DNA of 64,000 nt from Paracidovorax oryzae ATCC 19882 (GCF_000687165.1 NZ_KK366049.1:1-64000), one strand, 5' to 3'; positions 25,446 through 34,283 are shown, counted from the first letter of the stretch. Numbers and translations: made by a program. The notes: generated by a model not told the origin, from the letters alone.

Positions 25446-25478
25446 CGTTCCCCTTCCACCACGCAAGAAAGGTCCCCT

Positions 25479-26513
25479 ATGCTTGAACTTCCCTGCTTCA
25501 AGGCGGCGGCCGTGCAGGCCGCCCCGGTCTTCCTCGACACCGACGCCACGGTGGACAAGGTCTGCCGCCTGATCGCCGAAGCCGCCGGCAACGGCGCGCA
25601 GCTGGTCGCCTTCCCCGAGGTGTTCGTGGCCGGCTACCCGTACTGGAGCTGGATCGCCAACCCCATCGACGGCAGCCCCTGGTTCGAGCGCCTGGCGCGC
25701 TCGGCCATCGAGATCCCCGGCCCCGAGATCGGAAAAATAGCCCAGGCCGCCGCGCGCCACAGGACGCACGTCGTCATCGGCGTGAACGAGCGCAGCCGCC
25801 ACGGCATCGGCACCATCTACAACACGCTCGTCACCATCGGCGACGACGGCCGCATCCTGGGCCGCCACCGCAAGCTGGTGCCCACCTGGGCCGAAAAGCT
25901 CACCTGGGCGCCCGGCGATGCGTCGGCGCTGCGCGTGCACCGCACCTCCATCGGCCCGCTGGGGTCGCTGGCCTGCGGCGAGAACACCAACACGCTGGCG
26001 CGCTTCGCGCTGCTGTCGCAGGGCGAGCTGGTGCACGTGGCCAGCTACATCTCGCTGCCCGTGGCGCCGCCCGACTACGACATGGCCGAGGCCATCAAGG
26101 TGCGCGCGGCGGCCCACTGCTTCGAGGGCAAGCTGTTCACCATCGTCTCGTGCTCCACCGTGTCGGAAGAGATCATCACCGCCATGGAGCCGCTCAACCC
26201 CAAGGCGCGCGAGCTGCTCACGCGCAAGAACAGCGCGTTCTCCGGCTTCCTCGGGCCCGACGGCCGCGTGATCGGCCAGCCGCTGATCGACGACGAGGGC
26301 ATCGCGTATGCCGACATCGACCTCGCCCGCTGCATCCAGCCGCGCCAGATGCACGACATCACCGGCCACTACAACCGCTTCGACGTCTTCGACCTGCGCG
26401 TGAACCGCAAGCCGCTGCAGGCCGCGCGCTTCGACGACGAGCCGGCCGACACCGACGCCCTGCAGCCGCGCGACAGCTGCGGCGCCGACGCATTCCAGGA
26501 GACACCCCAATGA
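25479..26513 (+). CDS. Nitrilase-superfamily carbon-nitrogen hydrolase
   Basis: The 344-residue protein shows the Glu-Lys-Cys triad of the superfamily: Glu47 in FPEVF, Lys132 in HRKLVPT and Cys166 in LACGENTN. Length and the C-terminal tail fit true nitrilases (branch 1), which hydrolyse nitriles to carboxylic acids and ammonia. The usual CWE motif is CGE here. It is cytosolic. AAAGG precedes ATG 25479, and the gene overlaps the isomerase gene by four bases (ATGA). The substrate could be an aryl- or unsaturated nitrile; sequence does not decide. Confidence 0.85.
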   Translation: MLELPCFKAAAVQAAPVFLDTDATVDKVCRLIAEAAGNGAQLVAFPEVFVAGYPYWSWIANPIDGSPWFERLARSAIEIPGPEIGKIAQAAARHRTHVVIGVNERSRHGIGTIYNTLVTIGDDGRILGRHRKLVPTWAEKLTWAPGDASALRVHRTSIGPLGSLACGENTNTLARFALLSQGELVHVASYISLPVAPPDYDMAEAIKVRAAAHCFEGKLFTIVSCSTVSEEIITAMEPLNPKARELLTRKNSAFSGFLGPDGRVIGQPLIDDEGIAYADIDLARCIQPRQMHDITGHYNRFDVFDLRVNRKPLQAARFDDEPADTDALQPRDSCGADAFQETPQ

Positions 26514-27280
26514 CCACCACCACCGCCACCCCCCGCGCCTTCCGCATCGGGCAGATCGTGCCCAGCTCCAACACCACGATGGAGACCGAGATCCCCGCCA
26601 TCCTGCGTGCCCGCGAGGCGCAGCACCCGGAGCGCTTCACCTTCCATTCCAGCCGCATGCGCATGAAGCACGTCACCAGGGAAGAGCTGGCCGCCATGGA
26701 CGGCGACAGCGACCGCTGCGCGCTGGAGCTGTCGGACGCGCGCGTCGATGTGCTGGGCTATGCGTGCCTCGTCGCCATCATGAGCATGGGCCGCGGCTAC
26801 CACCGCGTCTCCGAAGCGCGCCTGCACCAGCGCACGGTGGACAACGGCGGCGCCGCGCCCGTGGTCACCAGCGCCGGCGCCCTGGTCGATGGCCTGCACG
26901 CCATCGGCGCGAAGAAGGTGTCCATCCTCACGCCCTACATGAAGCCGCTCACGCAGCTGGTGATCGACTACATCGAGAGCGAAGGCATCGAGGTGGTGGA
27001 CAGCATTTCGCTGGAGATCCCGGACAACCTCGACGTGGGCCGCCAGGACCCGCACGCGCCCATCGAGATCACGAAGAAGCTCAAGACCGCCGGCGTGGAT
27101 GCGGTGGTGGCTTCGGCCTGCGTGCAGATGCCCTCGCTCGCCTCGGTGCAGCCCATCGAGGACCGCGTGGGCCTGCCGGTGCTGTCGTCGTCGGTGGCCA
27201 CCACCTGGCAGATGCTCAGGAAGCTGGGCCTGCCGACGGCGGTACCGGGCTTCGGCGCGCTGCTGTCGGGCCGGTATTGA
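26510..27280 (+). CDS. Maleate isomerase / Asp-Glu racemase-superfamily protein
   Basis: The 256-residue protein has the two reactive cysteines of maleate cis-trans isomerase, Cys86 (LGYACLVAIM) and Cys204 (SACVQMPSL), and the N-terminal IVPSSNTTME loop. Maleate isomerase makes fumarate without a cofactor; arylmalonate decarboxylase is the closest alternative in this superfamily but usually keeps only one of these cysteines. The start overlaps the nitrilase stop, so the two are translated together. It could serve the gentisate operon by clearing maleate, or act within its own nitrilase pathway. Confidence 0.82.
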   Translation: MTTTTATPRAFRIGQIVPSSNTTMETEIPAILRAREAQHPERFTFHSSRMRMKHVTREELAAMDGDSDRCALELSDARVDVLGYACLVAIMSMGRGYHRVSEARLHQRTVDNGGAAPVVTSAGALVDGLHAIGAKKVSILTPYMKPLTQLVIDYIESEGIEVVDSISLEIPDNLDVGRQDPHAPIEITKKLKTAGVDAVVASACVQMPSLASVQPIEDRVGLPVLSSSVATTWQMLRKLGLPTAVPGFGALLSGRY

Positions 27281-27375
27281 TGCCCCTGCCGCAGGCTGCC
27301 TCCGCGCCGGGAGACGCGCATCCCGCGGGGGCGCCGACCCCCGCGGCGCCGGCCCCTGGCGAGGTAGCATGCGGA

Positions 27376-27819
27376 ATGGCGAAAACCAAGGACTTTGTCG
27401 ACAACTACCTGCCGGCCCTGCTGGGCCAGGCCTGGCACCTCGTCTCCACCGAATTCCATGCCACCGTCGAGCAGAGCGGCCTGTCCGTGCTCGAGTGGCG
27501 CGTGCTCTCCACCCTGGCCAGCCAGGGGGCGATGACGATCTCCGCGCTCGCGCAGACCACCGTGAGCAAGCAGCCCACCGTCACGCGGCTGCTGCTGCGC
27601 ATGGAGGCCCAGGGGCACGTGGACCGCGCCACCAGCCTCGACGACCGGCGCTATACGCTGGTGCGCGTGACGCGCAGCGGCCGGCGCCTGGTGGCCGGCC
27701 TGATCGAGCAGGCCGAGCGGCACGAGCGCGCCATCCTGGCACCGCTCGATCCGCGCAAGGTCGAGGTGCTCAAGGAGTTGCTGCATGAGCTGATCGCCCG
27801 GCACCGGCCGGCGGTCTGA
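27376..27819 (+). CDS. MarR-family transcriptional regulator
   Basis: The 147-residue protein has the MarR winged helix (LSTLASQGAMTISALAQTTV, KQPTVTRLLLRMEAQGHVDR, and the wing DDRRYTLVRVT). ATG 27376 has GAGG eight bases upstream and gives the usual family length. An alternative ATG at 27280, overlapping the previous stop, would add a 32-residue Pro/Ala-rich start. It dimerises and represses genes until an aromatic ligand binds. It is probably a local regulator of the nitrilase-isomerase set; its operator is not obvious. Confidence 0.85.
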   Translation: MAKTKDFVDNYLPALLGQAWHLVSTEFHATVEQSGLSVLEWRVLSTLASQGAMTISALAQTTVSKQPTVTRLLLRMEAQGHVDRATSLDDRRYTLVRVTRSGRRLVAGLIEQAERHERAILAPLDPRKVEVLKELLHELIARHRPAV

Positions 27820-27884
27820 TCGCGGCGCGCCCGCCGGGTCAATAATGCAGGGTTCTCCCGTACGCAGCACACCGCGCATCCGCC

Positions 27885-28940
27885 ATGGCCCGTTCCCGTT
27901 TCCTGCCCGACAACTTCACCCTCGCGCTGATCGCCACCGTGGCGCTGGCCAGCGTGCTGCCCGCCGCCGGCCAGGCGGCGCGCGGCTTCGAGTACGCCAC
28001 CACGGCGGCCGTGGCGCTGCTGTTCTTCCTGCACGGCGCCAAGCTGTCGCGGCAGGCCATCGTCGCGGGCCTGTCGCACTGGCGGCTGCACCTGCTGGTG
28101 ATCGCCAGCACCTTCGTGCTGTTCCCGCTGATCGGCTGGGCGCTGCGGCCTGTGCTGGAGCCGCTGGTCACGCCCGAGCTCTACATGGGCGTGATCTTCC
28201 TGTGCGTGCTGCCCGCCACGGTGCAGTCCGCCATCGCCTTCACCGCCATGGCGCGGGGCAACATGCCGGCGGCGATCTGCTCGGCCTCCGGCTCCACGCT
28301 GCTGGGCATCGTGATCACGCCGCTGCTGGTCGGCCTGCTGCTCAAGGACGTTCCGGGCGCCCAGGGCGCTTCGGGCGCGGCCGGCGGCCACGACACCCTC
28401 GCGAGCATCGGCCGCATCACCGTGCAGCTGTTCGTGCCCTTCCTGGCCGGCCACCTGCTGCGGCCCTGGATCGGCGGCTTCGTGCAGCGGCGCGCGGCGG
28501 TGCTCAAATTCGTGGACCAGGGCTCGATCCTGCTCGTGGTCTATACCGCGTTCAGCGCCGCGGTGATCGAAGGCCTGTGGCGCGAGATCCCCCTGCACGC
28601 GCTCGCGGGCCTGGTGGCCGTGTGCGCCATCATCCTGGCCGTCGCGCTGGTCGCCACCACGTGGATCAGCCGGCGCATGGGCTTCTCGACGGAGGACGAG
28701 ATCACCGTGGTGTTCTGCGGCTCCAAGAAGAGCCTCGCGAGCGGCGTGCCGATGGCCAAGGTGCTGTTCGCATCGCATGCCGTGGGCGCGCTGGTGCTGC
28801 CGCTGATGGTGTTCCACCAGATGCAGCTCATGGTGTGCGCGGTGATCGCGCAACGCTATGCGCGCCGGCCTGTGGAGGGCAGTCCGGGGGAGGGTGGGGC
28901 GGGCGCTTCCGGGGGCACGCCGCCCGCGGCGCGGCCCTGA
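27885..28940 (+). CDS. Bile acid:sodium symporter (BASS/SBF-like) family transporter
   Basis: The 351-residue protein has about ten transmembrane helices (FEYATTAAVALLFFLHGAKL; MGVIFLCVLPATVQSAIAF; CSASGSTLLGIVITPLLVGL) and a cytosolic Pro/Gly-rich tail. It matches the SBF-like (YfeH/PSE) branch of the family, which moves organic anions with sodium or protons. There is no clear ribosome site. It lies 65 bases past the MarR gene and converges with the dehydrogenase gene. The substrate is unknown. Confidence 0.88.
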   Translation: MARSRFLPDNFTLALIATVALASVLPAAGQAARGFEYATTAAVALLFFLHGAKLSRQAIVAGLSHWRLHLLVIASTFVLFPLIGWALRPVLEPLVTPELYMGVIFLCVLPATVQSAIAFTAMARGNMPAAICSASGSTLLGIVITPLLVGLLLKDVPGAQGASGAAGGHDTLASIGRITVQLFVPFLAGHLLRPWIGGFVQRRAAVLKFVDQGSILLVVYTAFSAAVIEGLWREIPLHALAGLVAVCAIILAVALVATTWISRRMGFSTEDEITVVFCGSKKSLASGVPMAKVLFASHAVGALVLPLMVFHQMQLMVCAVIAQRYARRPVEGSPGEGGAGASGGTPPAARP

Positions 28941-28970
28941 AGGCGCGCAGCGGGGCCGGCCGGGGCCCGC

Positions 28971-30035
28971 TCAGGCGGCTTCGCGCAGCGTGTCCATGTC
29001 GATCACGAAGCGGTAGCGCACGTCGCTTTCGAGCATGCGCTCGTAAGCACCCTCGATCTCGTCCATGCGGATGGTCTCGATGTCCGCCACGATGCCGTGC
29101 TGCGCGCAGAAATCGAGCATCTCCTGCGTCTCGCGGATGCCGCCGATCAGCGAGCCCGCGAGGCGCCGGCGCTTCATGATGAGGCTGAACACGTTGGGCG
29201 AGGGATGGGGGCTGGCCGGCGCGCCCACCAGGGTCATGGTGCCATCGAGCTTCAGCAACGCGAGGAAGGCATCCAGGCCGTGCGGCGCGGCGACCGTGTT
29301 CACGATCAGGTCGAAGCTGTTCGCATGCGCAGCCATCTCCTCGGCGTTCTTCGACACCACGACCTCGTGCGCGCCGAGCCGCTTCGCATCCTCGCGCTTG
29401 GAGTCCGAGGTGGTGAACAGCACCACGTGCGCGCCCATGGCGGCCGCGATCTTCACGCCCATGTGGCCCAGGCCGCCCAGGCCGACGATGCCGACCTTCC
29501 TGCCCGGGCCCGCGTTCCACTGGCGCAGCGGAGAGTAGGTGGTGATGCCGGCGCACAGCAGCGGCGCCACCGCGGCGAGGGAATCCTCGCCGTGCGTGAT
29601 GCGCAGCACGAAATTCTCGCGCACCACGATCTGCGCGGAATAGCCGCCGAAGGTGTTGGCGCCCGTGCCCTGCTCGGGGCCGTTGTAGGTACCGGTGAAA
29701 CCGTTGTCGCAGTACTGCTCCAGGCCCTCGGCGCAGGGGGCGCAGTGCTGGCAGCTGTCCACCATGCAGCCCACGCCGACCAGGTCGCCCGCGCGGAACT
29801 TCGTCACCAGCGCGCCCACGGAGGTGACGCGGCCGACGATCTCGTGGCCGGGCACGCTGGGGAACCGGGTGCCCGCCCACTCGCCCCGCACGGTGTGCAG
29901 GTCGGAGTGGCAGACGCCGCAGTAGAGGATGTCGATGGCGACGTCGAGGTCGCCGGGCGTGCGCCGCTCGATGGTGAGCGGCGCGAGCGGGGTGGTGGCG
30001 GACTGTGCGCCGTAGGCGAGGACGGAGATGCTCAT
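28971..30035 (-). CDS. Zinc-dependent NAD(P)-alcohol dehydrogenase (YahK/CAD-like)
   Basis: The 354-residue MDR enzyme has catalytic-zinc ligands in CGVCHSDLH and GHEIVG, a four-Cys structural zinc lobe (CQHCAPC plus flanking Cys) and a Rossmann motif GLGGLGHMGVKIA. It reduces aldehydes with NADPH in the cytosol, as do YahK and cinnamyl alcohol dehydrogenases. ATG 30035 (MSISVLAYGAQ) is the start, as further upstream sequence is unlike the family. It stands alone between two other single genes. A general aldehyde-detoxifying role is likely. Confidence 0.92.
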   Translation of the reverse strand: MSISVLAYGAQSATTPLAPLTIERRTPGDLDVAIDILYCGVCHSDLHTVRGEWAGTRFPSVPGHEIVGRVTSVGALVTKFRAGDLVGVGCMVDSCQHCAPCAEGLEQYCDNGFTGTYNGPEQGTGANTFGGYSAQIVVRENFVLRITHGEDSLAAVAPLLCAGITTYSPLRQWNAGPGRKVGIVGLGGLGHMGVKIAAAMGAHVVLFTTSDSKREDAKRLGAHEVVVSKNAEEMAAHANSFDLIVNTVAAPHGLDAFLALLKLDGTMTLVGAPASPHPSPNVFSLIMKRRRLAGSLIGGIRETQEMLDFCAQHGIVADIETIRMDEIEGAYERMLESDVRYRFVIDMDTLREAA

Positions 30036-30183
30036 GGCGGGGCCGTTGTGCGGAAGTGGATAGGGCCGGCCACGATAGCGCAAGGGCGCGGCGCCTGCAG
30101 GCGCACCGGCATCGACCCCGTGCCGCGCGCGGGATGGCAGAATGGAACCGGCGGCCGCGTCCTGCTCTGCCCTACACGCCGCC

Positions 30184-30582
30184 TTACACGCCTGCCTGCT
30201 GGTGGCGCCATTCCTGCGTGCGCCCGCCATACCCGTAGGCCGCGGCGCGCGCGTCGATCAGGTGCACATAGCTCACCGGATGCAGGTTCGGCAACAGCGC
30301 CTCGAAGGCGGCATGCACCTCGCGCAGGTAGAGCGCCTTCTCGGCCTTGGTATTGGTCTCGTCGGTGATGCTGATGTCCAGGTGGAAGGCGCTCTGGCCC
30401 AGCTCCGCCAGCGATGCGCCGCCCACGAACCACTGGTCGGCCGGGATGAACTGCACGGTGGTGGCGATGACCGGCAACTGCTTGCTCAGAACGCGCTGCG
30501 TGATGCGGGCGACGGCATCGGCGGCGCTGCGGGCGAGCCGTGCGTCGGGTTCGCCGCTGAGGTGGATCACGGTGTGGGGCAT
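30184..30582 (-). CDS. Tautomerase-superfamily protein
   Basis: The 132-residue protein starts M-P-H-T-V-I-H, so removal of Met exposes the N-terminal proline that is the catalytic base of 4-oxalocrotonate tautomerase relatives. The length fits the longer, two-domain-like members. Strand-rich segments FHLDISITDE and PVSYVHLID follow. It would tautomerise or hydrate a small keto/enol acid. It diverges from the LysR gene 104 bases away, which probably regulates it. Substrate unknown. Confidence 0.8.
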   Translation of the reverse strand: MPHTVIHLSGEPDARLARSAADAVARITQRVLSKQLPVIATTVQFIPADQWFVGGASLAELGQSAFHLDISITDETNTKAEKALYLREVHAAFEALLPNLHPVSYVHLIDARAAAYGYGGRTQEWRHQQAGV

Positions 30583-30686
30583 GCGGGGCTCCTGGGGGTT
30601 GGAATGGCCCCGATTCTTCGGCTTTCCATGCCATCAGAAAAGCAGGATGATCTGCAGTCATCCATCGATAATTCCGCAGGATAGAC

Positions 30687-31604
30687 ATGCGCCCCTTCAA
30701 CCTGGAGCAACTCAGGACGTTCGTCGCGGTGGCCGATGCCGGCAGTCTGGCCGCCGGTGCGCCGCAGGTCTTCCTGTCGCAGTCGGCCGTGAGCGAGCAA
30801 CTGCGCAAGCTCGAGCAGCATGCCGGCCAGTCGCTGCTGGTGCGCTCCAGGGCCGGCGTGGTGCCCACCGCGGCCGGGCTGCGGCTGCTGGCGCACGCCC
30901 GGCAGCTGCTGGTGCTGAGCGAGTCGGCCTGGAACGACCTGCGCGGCGTGCAGTTGGAGGGAACGCTGCGGCTGGGTGTCACGGACTATTTCCGTCCCGC
31001 GGAGCTGGCGGGGCTGCTGGCGCGCGTGCAGGGCCGTCACCCTGGCGTGCGGCTGCAGGTCACGGTGCAAAAGAGCGGCGACGTCGAGGCCGGCTATGCC
31101 CAGGGCGCGTTCGATGTCGGCATCGCCATGCGCCTGCCGGCCCCTGCTGCAGGCCGTCCCGCCGGTGCGCCGGCGCCTGCCCGCGGCGGGCAGGTGCTGC
31201 GGCGCGAGCCCCTGCACTGGATGGGCGCCGAGCAGATTGCCGCCGCACCCCCCGGCCGGGAGGAGCCCCTGCGCCTGCTGGCACTGCCGGACACCTGTGC
31301 CCTCCACCAGTTCACGGCCGCCTTGCTGCGCCGGCGGCGCATTCCCTTCACGGTCGCGCTCATGGCCTCCGGGGTCGCCGGCCTGCAGTCCGCGCTGGCG
31401 GCCGGGCTCGGCATCGCCTGCCTGAACGCCGCCGCGCTGTGCGAGGGCGTGAAGGTCCTGCCCGCGGCCTGGGGGCTTCCGGCGCTGCCCCAGGCCCGGT
31501 TCATCGTGCTGCCGCCGCGCGCGGGCGAATCCGCCTTCGTCCGCAACGCCCGCGAGCAGCTGGCGGCCGACTTCGGCCAGGTGCTGGCGCGGGCTGCAAG
31601 CTAG
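30687..31604 (+). CDS. LysR-family transcriptional regulator
   Basis: The 305-residue protein has an N-terminal winged helix-turn-helix (FNLEQLRTFVAVADAGSLAA, SQSAVSEQLRKLEQ) and a periplasmic-binding-like effector domain from about 90 (LRLGVTDYFRPAELAGLLAR). The stretch 148-170 is unusually Pro/Ala-rich. ATG 30687 is fixed by the conserved start. It faces the tautomerase gene, the standard layout of LysR with its target; a dinucleotide-rich AT patch at 30650-30680 is the likely binding area, though no clear T-N11-A dyad stood out. Confidence 0.88.
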   Translation: MRPFNLEQLRTFVAVADAGSLAAGAPQVFLSQSAVSEQLRKLEQHAGQSLLVRSRAGVVPTAAGLRLLAHARQLLVLSESAWNDLRGVQLEGTLRLGVTDYFRPAELAGLLARVQGRHPGVRLQVTVQKSGDVEAGYAQGAFDVGIAMRLPAPAAGRPAGAPAPARGGQVLRREPLHWMGAEQIAAAPPGREEPLRLLALPDTCALHQFTAALLRRRRIPFTVALMASGVAGLQSALAAGLGIACLNAAALCEGVKVLPAAWGLPALPQARFIVLPPRAGESAFVRNAREQLAADFGQVLARAAS

Positions 31605-31653
31605 CAGCGTTGCTCCGCAGCTCCGGTGGTTTCATTCACCGGCCAACACGGGG

Positions 31654-33321
31654 TCAGGCCAGCGGATCGGCACCCGCATCGCCGGGCGTGCTGCGCAGCC
31701 TGCTCGGTGCCAGTGCCCCCGCGGAGTCGAGTATCGGGTAGGCCAGCGAGCAGATGTGCGAATTGATGCGCTTGAGGTCGCTGATGAGGTCGATGTGCAG
31801 CGAGCTGGTTTCCATGCTCTGCACGGTCTTCTCGGACAGGCGTCCCAGGTGGGTCGCCGCATAGGCGCGTTCCAGTTCGCGGAAACGCGTCTTTTCCTCC
31901 AGCAGCCGTTGCGCATCGCGCACGTTGCCGTTGAGGAACACGCTCATCGCCAGGCGCAGGTTGCTCACCAGCCGGCCGTGCAGTTCGGTGATCTCGGCCA
32001 TGCCGGCGTCGGAGAAGCGCCGGCCCTTGCTGATCTTCTTGTCCTCGATGTCCGTGATGACGCGCTCGATGATGTCGGCCACCTGCTCCATGTTGATGGT
32101 GAAGCTGATGATGTCCGTCCAGCGCCGGCTCTCCTCCTCGCCCAGCGCCCCGCGGGAGATCTGGGTGAGGTAGTACTTGATGGACGAGTACAGCCCGTCC
32201 ACCTCGTCGTCCATCTTGCGCAGCTGCTGCGCCAGTTGCAGGTCGTCCCTGCGGATCACGTCGAGCACGCCCAGCAGCATGGTCTCCACCACGTCCGCCT
32301 GGTAGAGCGCCTCGCGCGCCGCGCAGGACATCGCCAGCGAAGGGGTGGAGAGCGCCGAAGGGTCCAGGTGCTGCGGCCGGCGATTGGGCGGCCCCTCGGG
32401 CGGGGGCAGCAGCTGCGTGACGGCCCGCGCCACCCACTGCGTGAACGCGATGAAGCCTACGCTGACCACCACGTTGAAAGCCAGGTGGAAGAGCACCACG
32501 CCCTGGGCCGCGCCCGGCATGTGCGGCTGCACGTGCCGCAGCCACAGCCCCGCGAACGGGGCGACCAGCAGCACGCCCATGAGCTTGAACATCAGGTTGC
32601 CCACGGTCACCTGCCGCACCTCCACGGCCGACTTGGCGGTGGTGATGACCGCCAGCAGGCCGCTGCCGAGATTGGCACCCAGCACCAGTCCCAGGGCCAC
32701 GTCCAGCGGCACCACGCTGGAAGCCGCCATGGCCGAGATCAGCAGCACGATGGCGAGGCTCGAATAGGCGATCACGGCCAGTACCGCGCCCATCACCACC
32801 TCCAGCACCAAGTCGCTGTCGAGCGAGCCGAGCAGGGTCCGGATGATCGGCGAGGCCAGCATCGGGCCGCTGGCCTGCACCACCATCTCCAGTGCCTGCA
32901 GCATCAGGCCCAGCCCGATCAGCACGCGCCCCACGCGCCCGGCGGTGCTCGCCTGCCGGGTGATGAACAGCACCACGCCCACGAAGATGAACAGCGGCGA
33001 CAGCCAGGACAGGTCGGTGGAGAACAGCACCGACATGAGCGCCGTGCCGATGTCCGCCCCGCGCATCACCGCCAGCGCGGCCGGCAGCGTGATGAGCCCC
33101 TGGCCGACGAAGGACGAGGTCATGAGCGAGGTGGCGGTGCTCGACTGCACCAGCGCCGTGACCCCGATGCCCGACAGCGCCGCCGAGAAGCGGTTGCCCA
33201 TGCTGCGCGCCAGCAGCGTGCGCAGGTTGGCGCCGAACACGCGCAGCACCCCGGTGCGCACGAGGTGCGTACCCCAGACCAGCAGGGCCACGGCGGCCAG
33301 CAGATTCAACAGGTGCTTCAT
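31654..33321 (-). CDS. Na/Pi-cotransporter family protein with PhoU-like domain
   Basis: The 555-residue protein has an inner-membrane part (1-320) with two Na_Pi repeats, the first with ALVQSSTATSLMTSS and the second with LGLVLGANLGSGLLAV, then a cytosolic helical PhoU-like domain (about 345-540). This matches the bacterial NptA/YjbB type, which moves phosphate, in E. coli outward when overproduced. ATG 33321 begins MKHLLNLLAAVALLVWG. It converges with the LysR gene. It may balance phosphate, given the phosphodiester importer operon further on, but that link is only positional. Confidence 0.9.
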   Translation of the reverse strand: MKHLLNLLAAVALLVWGTHLVRTGVLRVFGANLRTLLARSMGNRFSAALSGIGVTALVQSSTATSLMTSSFVGQGLITLPAALAVMRGADIGTALMSVLFSTDLSWLSPLFIFVGVVLFITRQASTAGRVGRVLIGLGLMLQALEMVVQASGPMLASPIIRTLLGSLDSDLVLEVVMGAVLAVIAYSSLAIVLLISAMAASSVVPLDVALGLVLGANLGSGLLAVITTAKSAVEVRQVTVGNLMFKLMGVLLVAPFAGLWLRHVQPHMPGAAQGVVLFHLAFNVVVSVGFIAFTQWVARAVTQLLPPPEGPPNRRPQHLDPSALSTPSLAMSCAAREALYQADVVETMLLGVLDVIRRDDLQLAQQLRKMDDEVDGLYSSIKYYLTQISRGALGEEESRRWTDIISFTINMEQVADIIERVITDIEDKKISKGRRFSDAGMAEITELHGRLVSNLRLAMSVFLNGNVRDAQRLLEEKTRFRELERAYAATHLGRLSEKTVQSMETSSLHIDLISDLKRINSHICSLAYPILDSAGALAPSRLRSTPGDAGADPLA

Positions 33322-33436
33322 GGATCGGTGCTGTTTTCCAGAGGCCACAGCATACTCCTGAATCCATAGCAATCGGCCAGCAGCCACGGCCGCGCCGGGG
33401 GCATGGCATGGGCGGGCCGGAGCCGCGGCCGGCGAC

Positions 33437-33498
33437 TTCGCGCGGGTCTGCCGGACTTCGCGGTCGAGGCCCCGCGGCGCCGCGGGCGGCCCTAGCCT
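33437..33498 (+). promoter_or_regulatory. Perfect PIP box with -10 element (HrpX-type promoter)
   Basis: TTCGC (33437-33441), 15 bases, TTCGC (33457-33461), then 31 bases and TAGCCT (33493-33498). This fits TTCGB-N15-TTCGB-N30-32-YANNNT exactly, the plant-inducible promoter read by HrpX/HrpB activators in Xanthomonas, Ralstonia and Acidovorax. Transcription would begin near 33505, 28 bases before ATG 33533. Confidence 0.8.
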
Positions 33499-33532
33499 CG
33501 CCGCATTCCTGATTCGAACGGATCACCACACC

Positions 33533-34246
33533 ATGCATTTCAGCTTCAAGTCACTCTGCGGGGCCGCTGCCTCGCAACGCCGCTCCCACCCCGGGCAGCC
33601 GGCCGCAACCTCTCCGGCCCGCGAGTCCCGCCATGGCCGCAGGCTCGACGCCGCAGGCGGCCCGGGCCCGCGGGGCCACGCCTTCCAGACCGACCCGGCC
33701 CGTTCCGGGCCGCCGCCCCGGCGGCCGGCCCCTGCGCTGCCGCAGGCGCACCGCATGCAGTCGCAACCTGCCGCTGTGCAGACCCTGACGTTCGCGGCGC
33801 GCTTCCTGTCGAACGGGCCGGTGGAGGCCGTCGTTCGCACTCCTGAACAGGACGCGCAACTCCTGCGCGCCGACAGCGCCGCCACCCGGCTGGAGCGGCT
33901 GGTATCGCTCTCTCTGGGGCCTGCCGCCAGTGGCCGGCCTTCCGCCGCGGATCCGGAGCAGGTCGGCGCGCTGCAGCGCAAGCTGGGCGAACTCCGGGAG
34001 CTCCAGGCGCAGAAAGCACAGCTGGCCGAGGACGTGGCACAGCTCCGTGAAGCCTTCGACGCGGGGCCATCGCTGGGCATCGACTGGAACCGCCACAAGT
34101 CATGGGAAGGCATCCTGAAGGCCCGGCCGGAGCAGCGGATCGCCCAGGTCGATGCGGGCATCGCCAACCTGCAGTACCGCCTGGACGAGGCGCAGCACGC
34201 CATCGGCGAGCACCGCGAAGCGGCGCTGGGCAAGTACGTTTTCTGA
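33533..34246 (+). CDS. Candidate type III secreted effector (novel family)
   Basis: This 237-residue protein has no domain I recognise. The first 85 residues are disordered and rich in Ser, Pro, Arg, Gln and Ala (MHFSFKSLCGAAASQRRSHP...), with no Sec signal: the usual type III secretion start. The rest is helical, with a heptad-like coiled coil at about 145-185 (LQRKLGELRELQAQKAQL) and another at 205-230. A perfect PIP box lies in front, so HrpX-dependent expression during plant infection is likely. A hairpin follows the stop. Its activity in the host is unknown. Harpin or chaperone roles are less likely, as it is not Gly-rich or acidic. Confidence 0.75.
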   Translation: MHFSFKSLCGAAASQRRSHPGQPAATSPARESRHGRRLDAAGGPGPRGHAFQTDPARSGPPPRRPAPALPQAHRMQSQPAAVQTLTFAARFLSNGPVEAVVRTPEQDAQLLRADSAATRLERLVSLSLGPAASGRPSAADPEQVGALQRKLGELRELQAQKAQLAEDVAQLREAFDAGPSLGIDWNRHKSWEGILKARPEQRIAQVDAGIANLQYRLDEAQHAIGEHREAALGKYVF

Positions 34247-34251
34247 GCGAA

Positions 34252-34282
34252 GGCCGGCACGGGCGCGGTGCCCGCGCCGGCC
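34252..34282. terminator. Strong hairpin between convergent effector and phosphodiesterase genes
   Basis: GGCCGGC (34252-34258) pairs with GCCGGCC (34276-34282), and inside it GGGC (34261-34264) pairs with GCCC (34270-34273). It starts six bases after the effector stop and ends two before the opposing stop, so it probably ends both transcripts. Confidence 0.55.
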
Positions 34283-34283
34283 G

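Noticed and set aside
28949-28971. AGCGGG...CCCGCT as a terminator between the BASS transporter and dehydrogenase genes
   Set aside because: Only a six-pair stem with a poorly pairing interior and no T-run; not distinguishable from chance in such GC-rich DNA.
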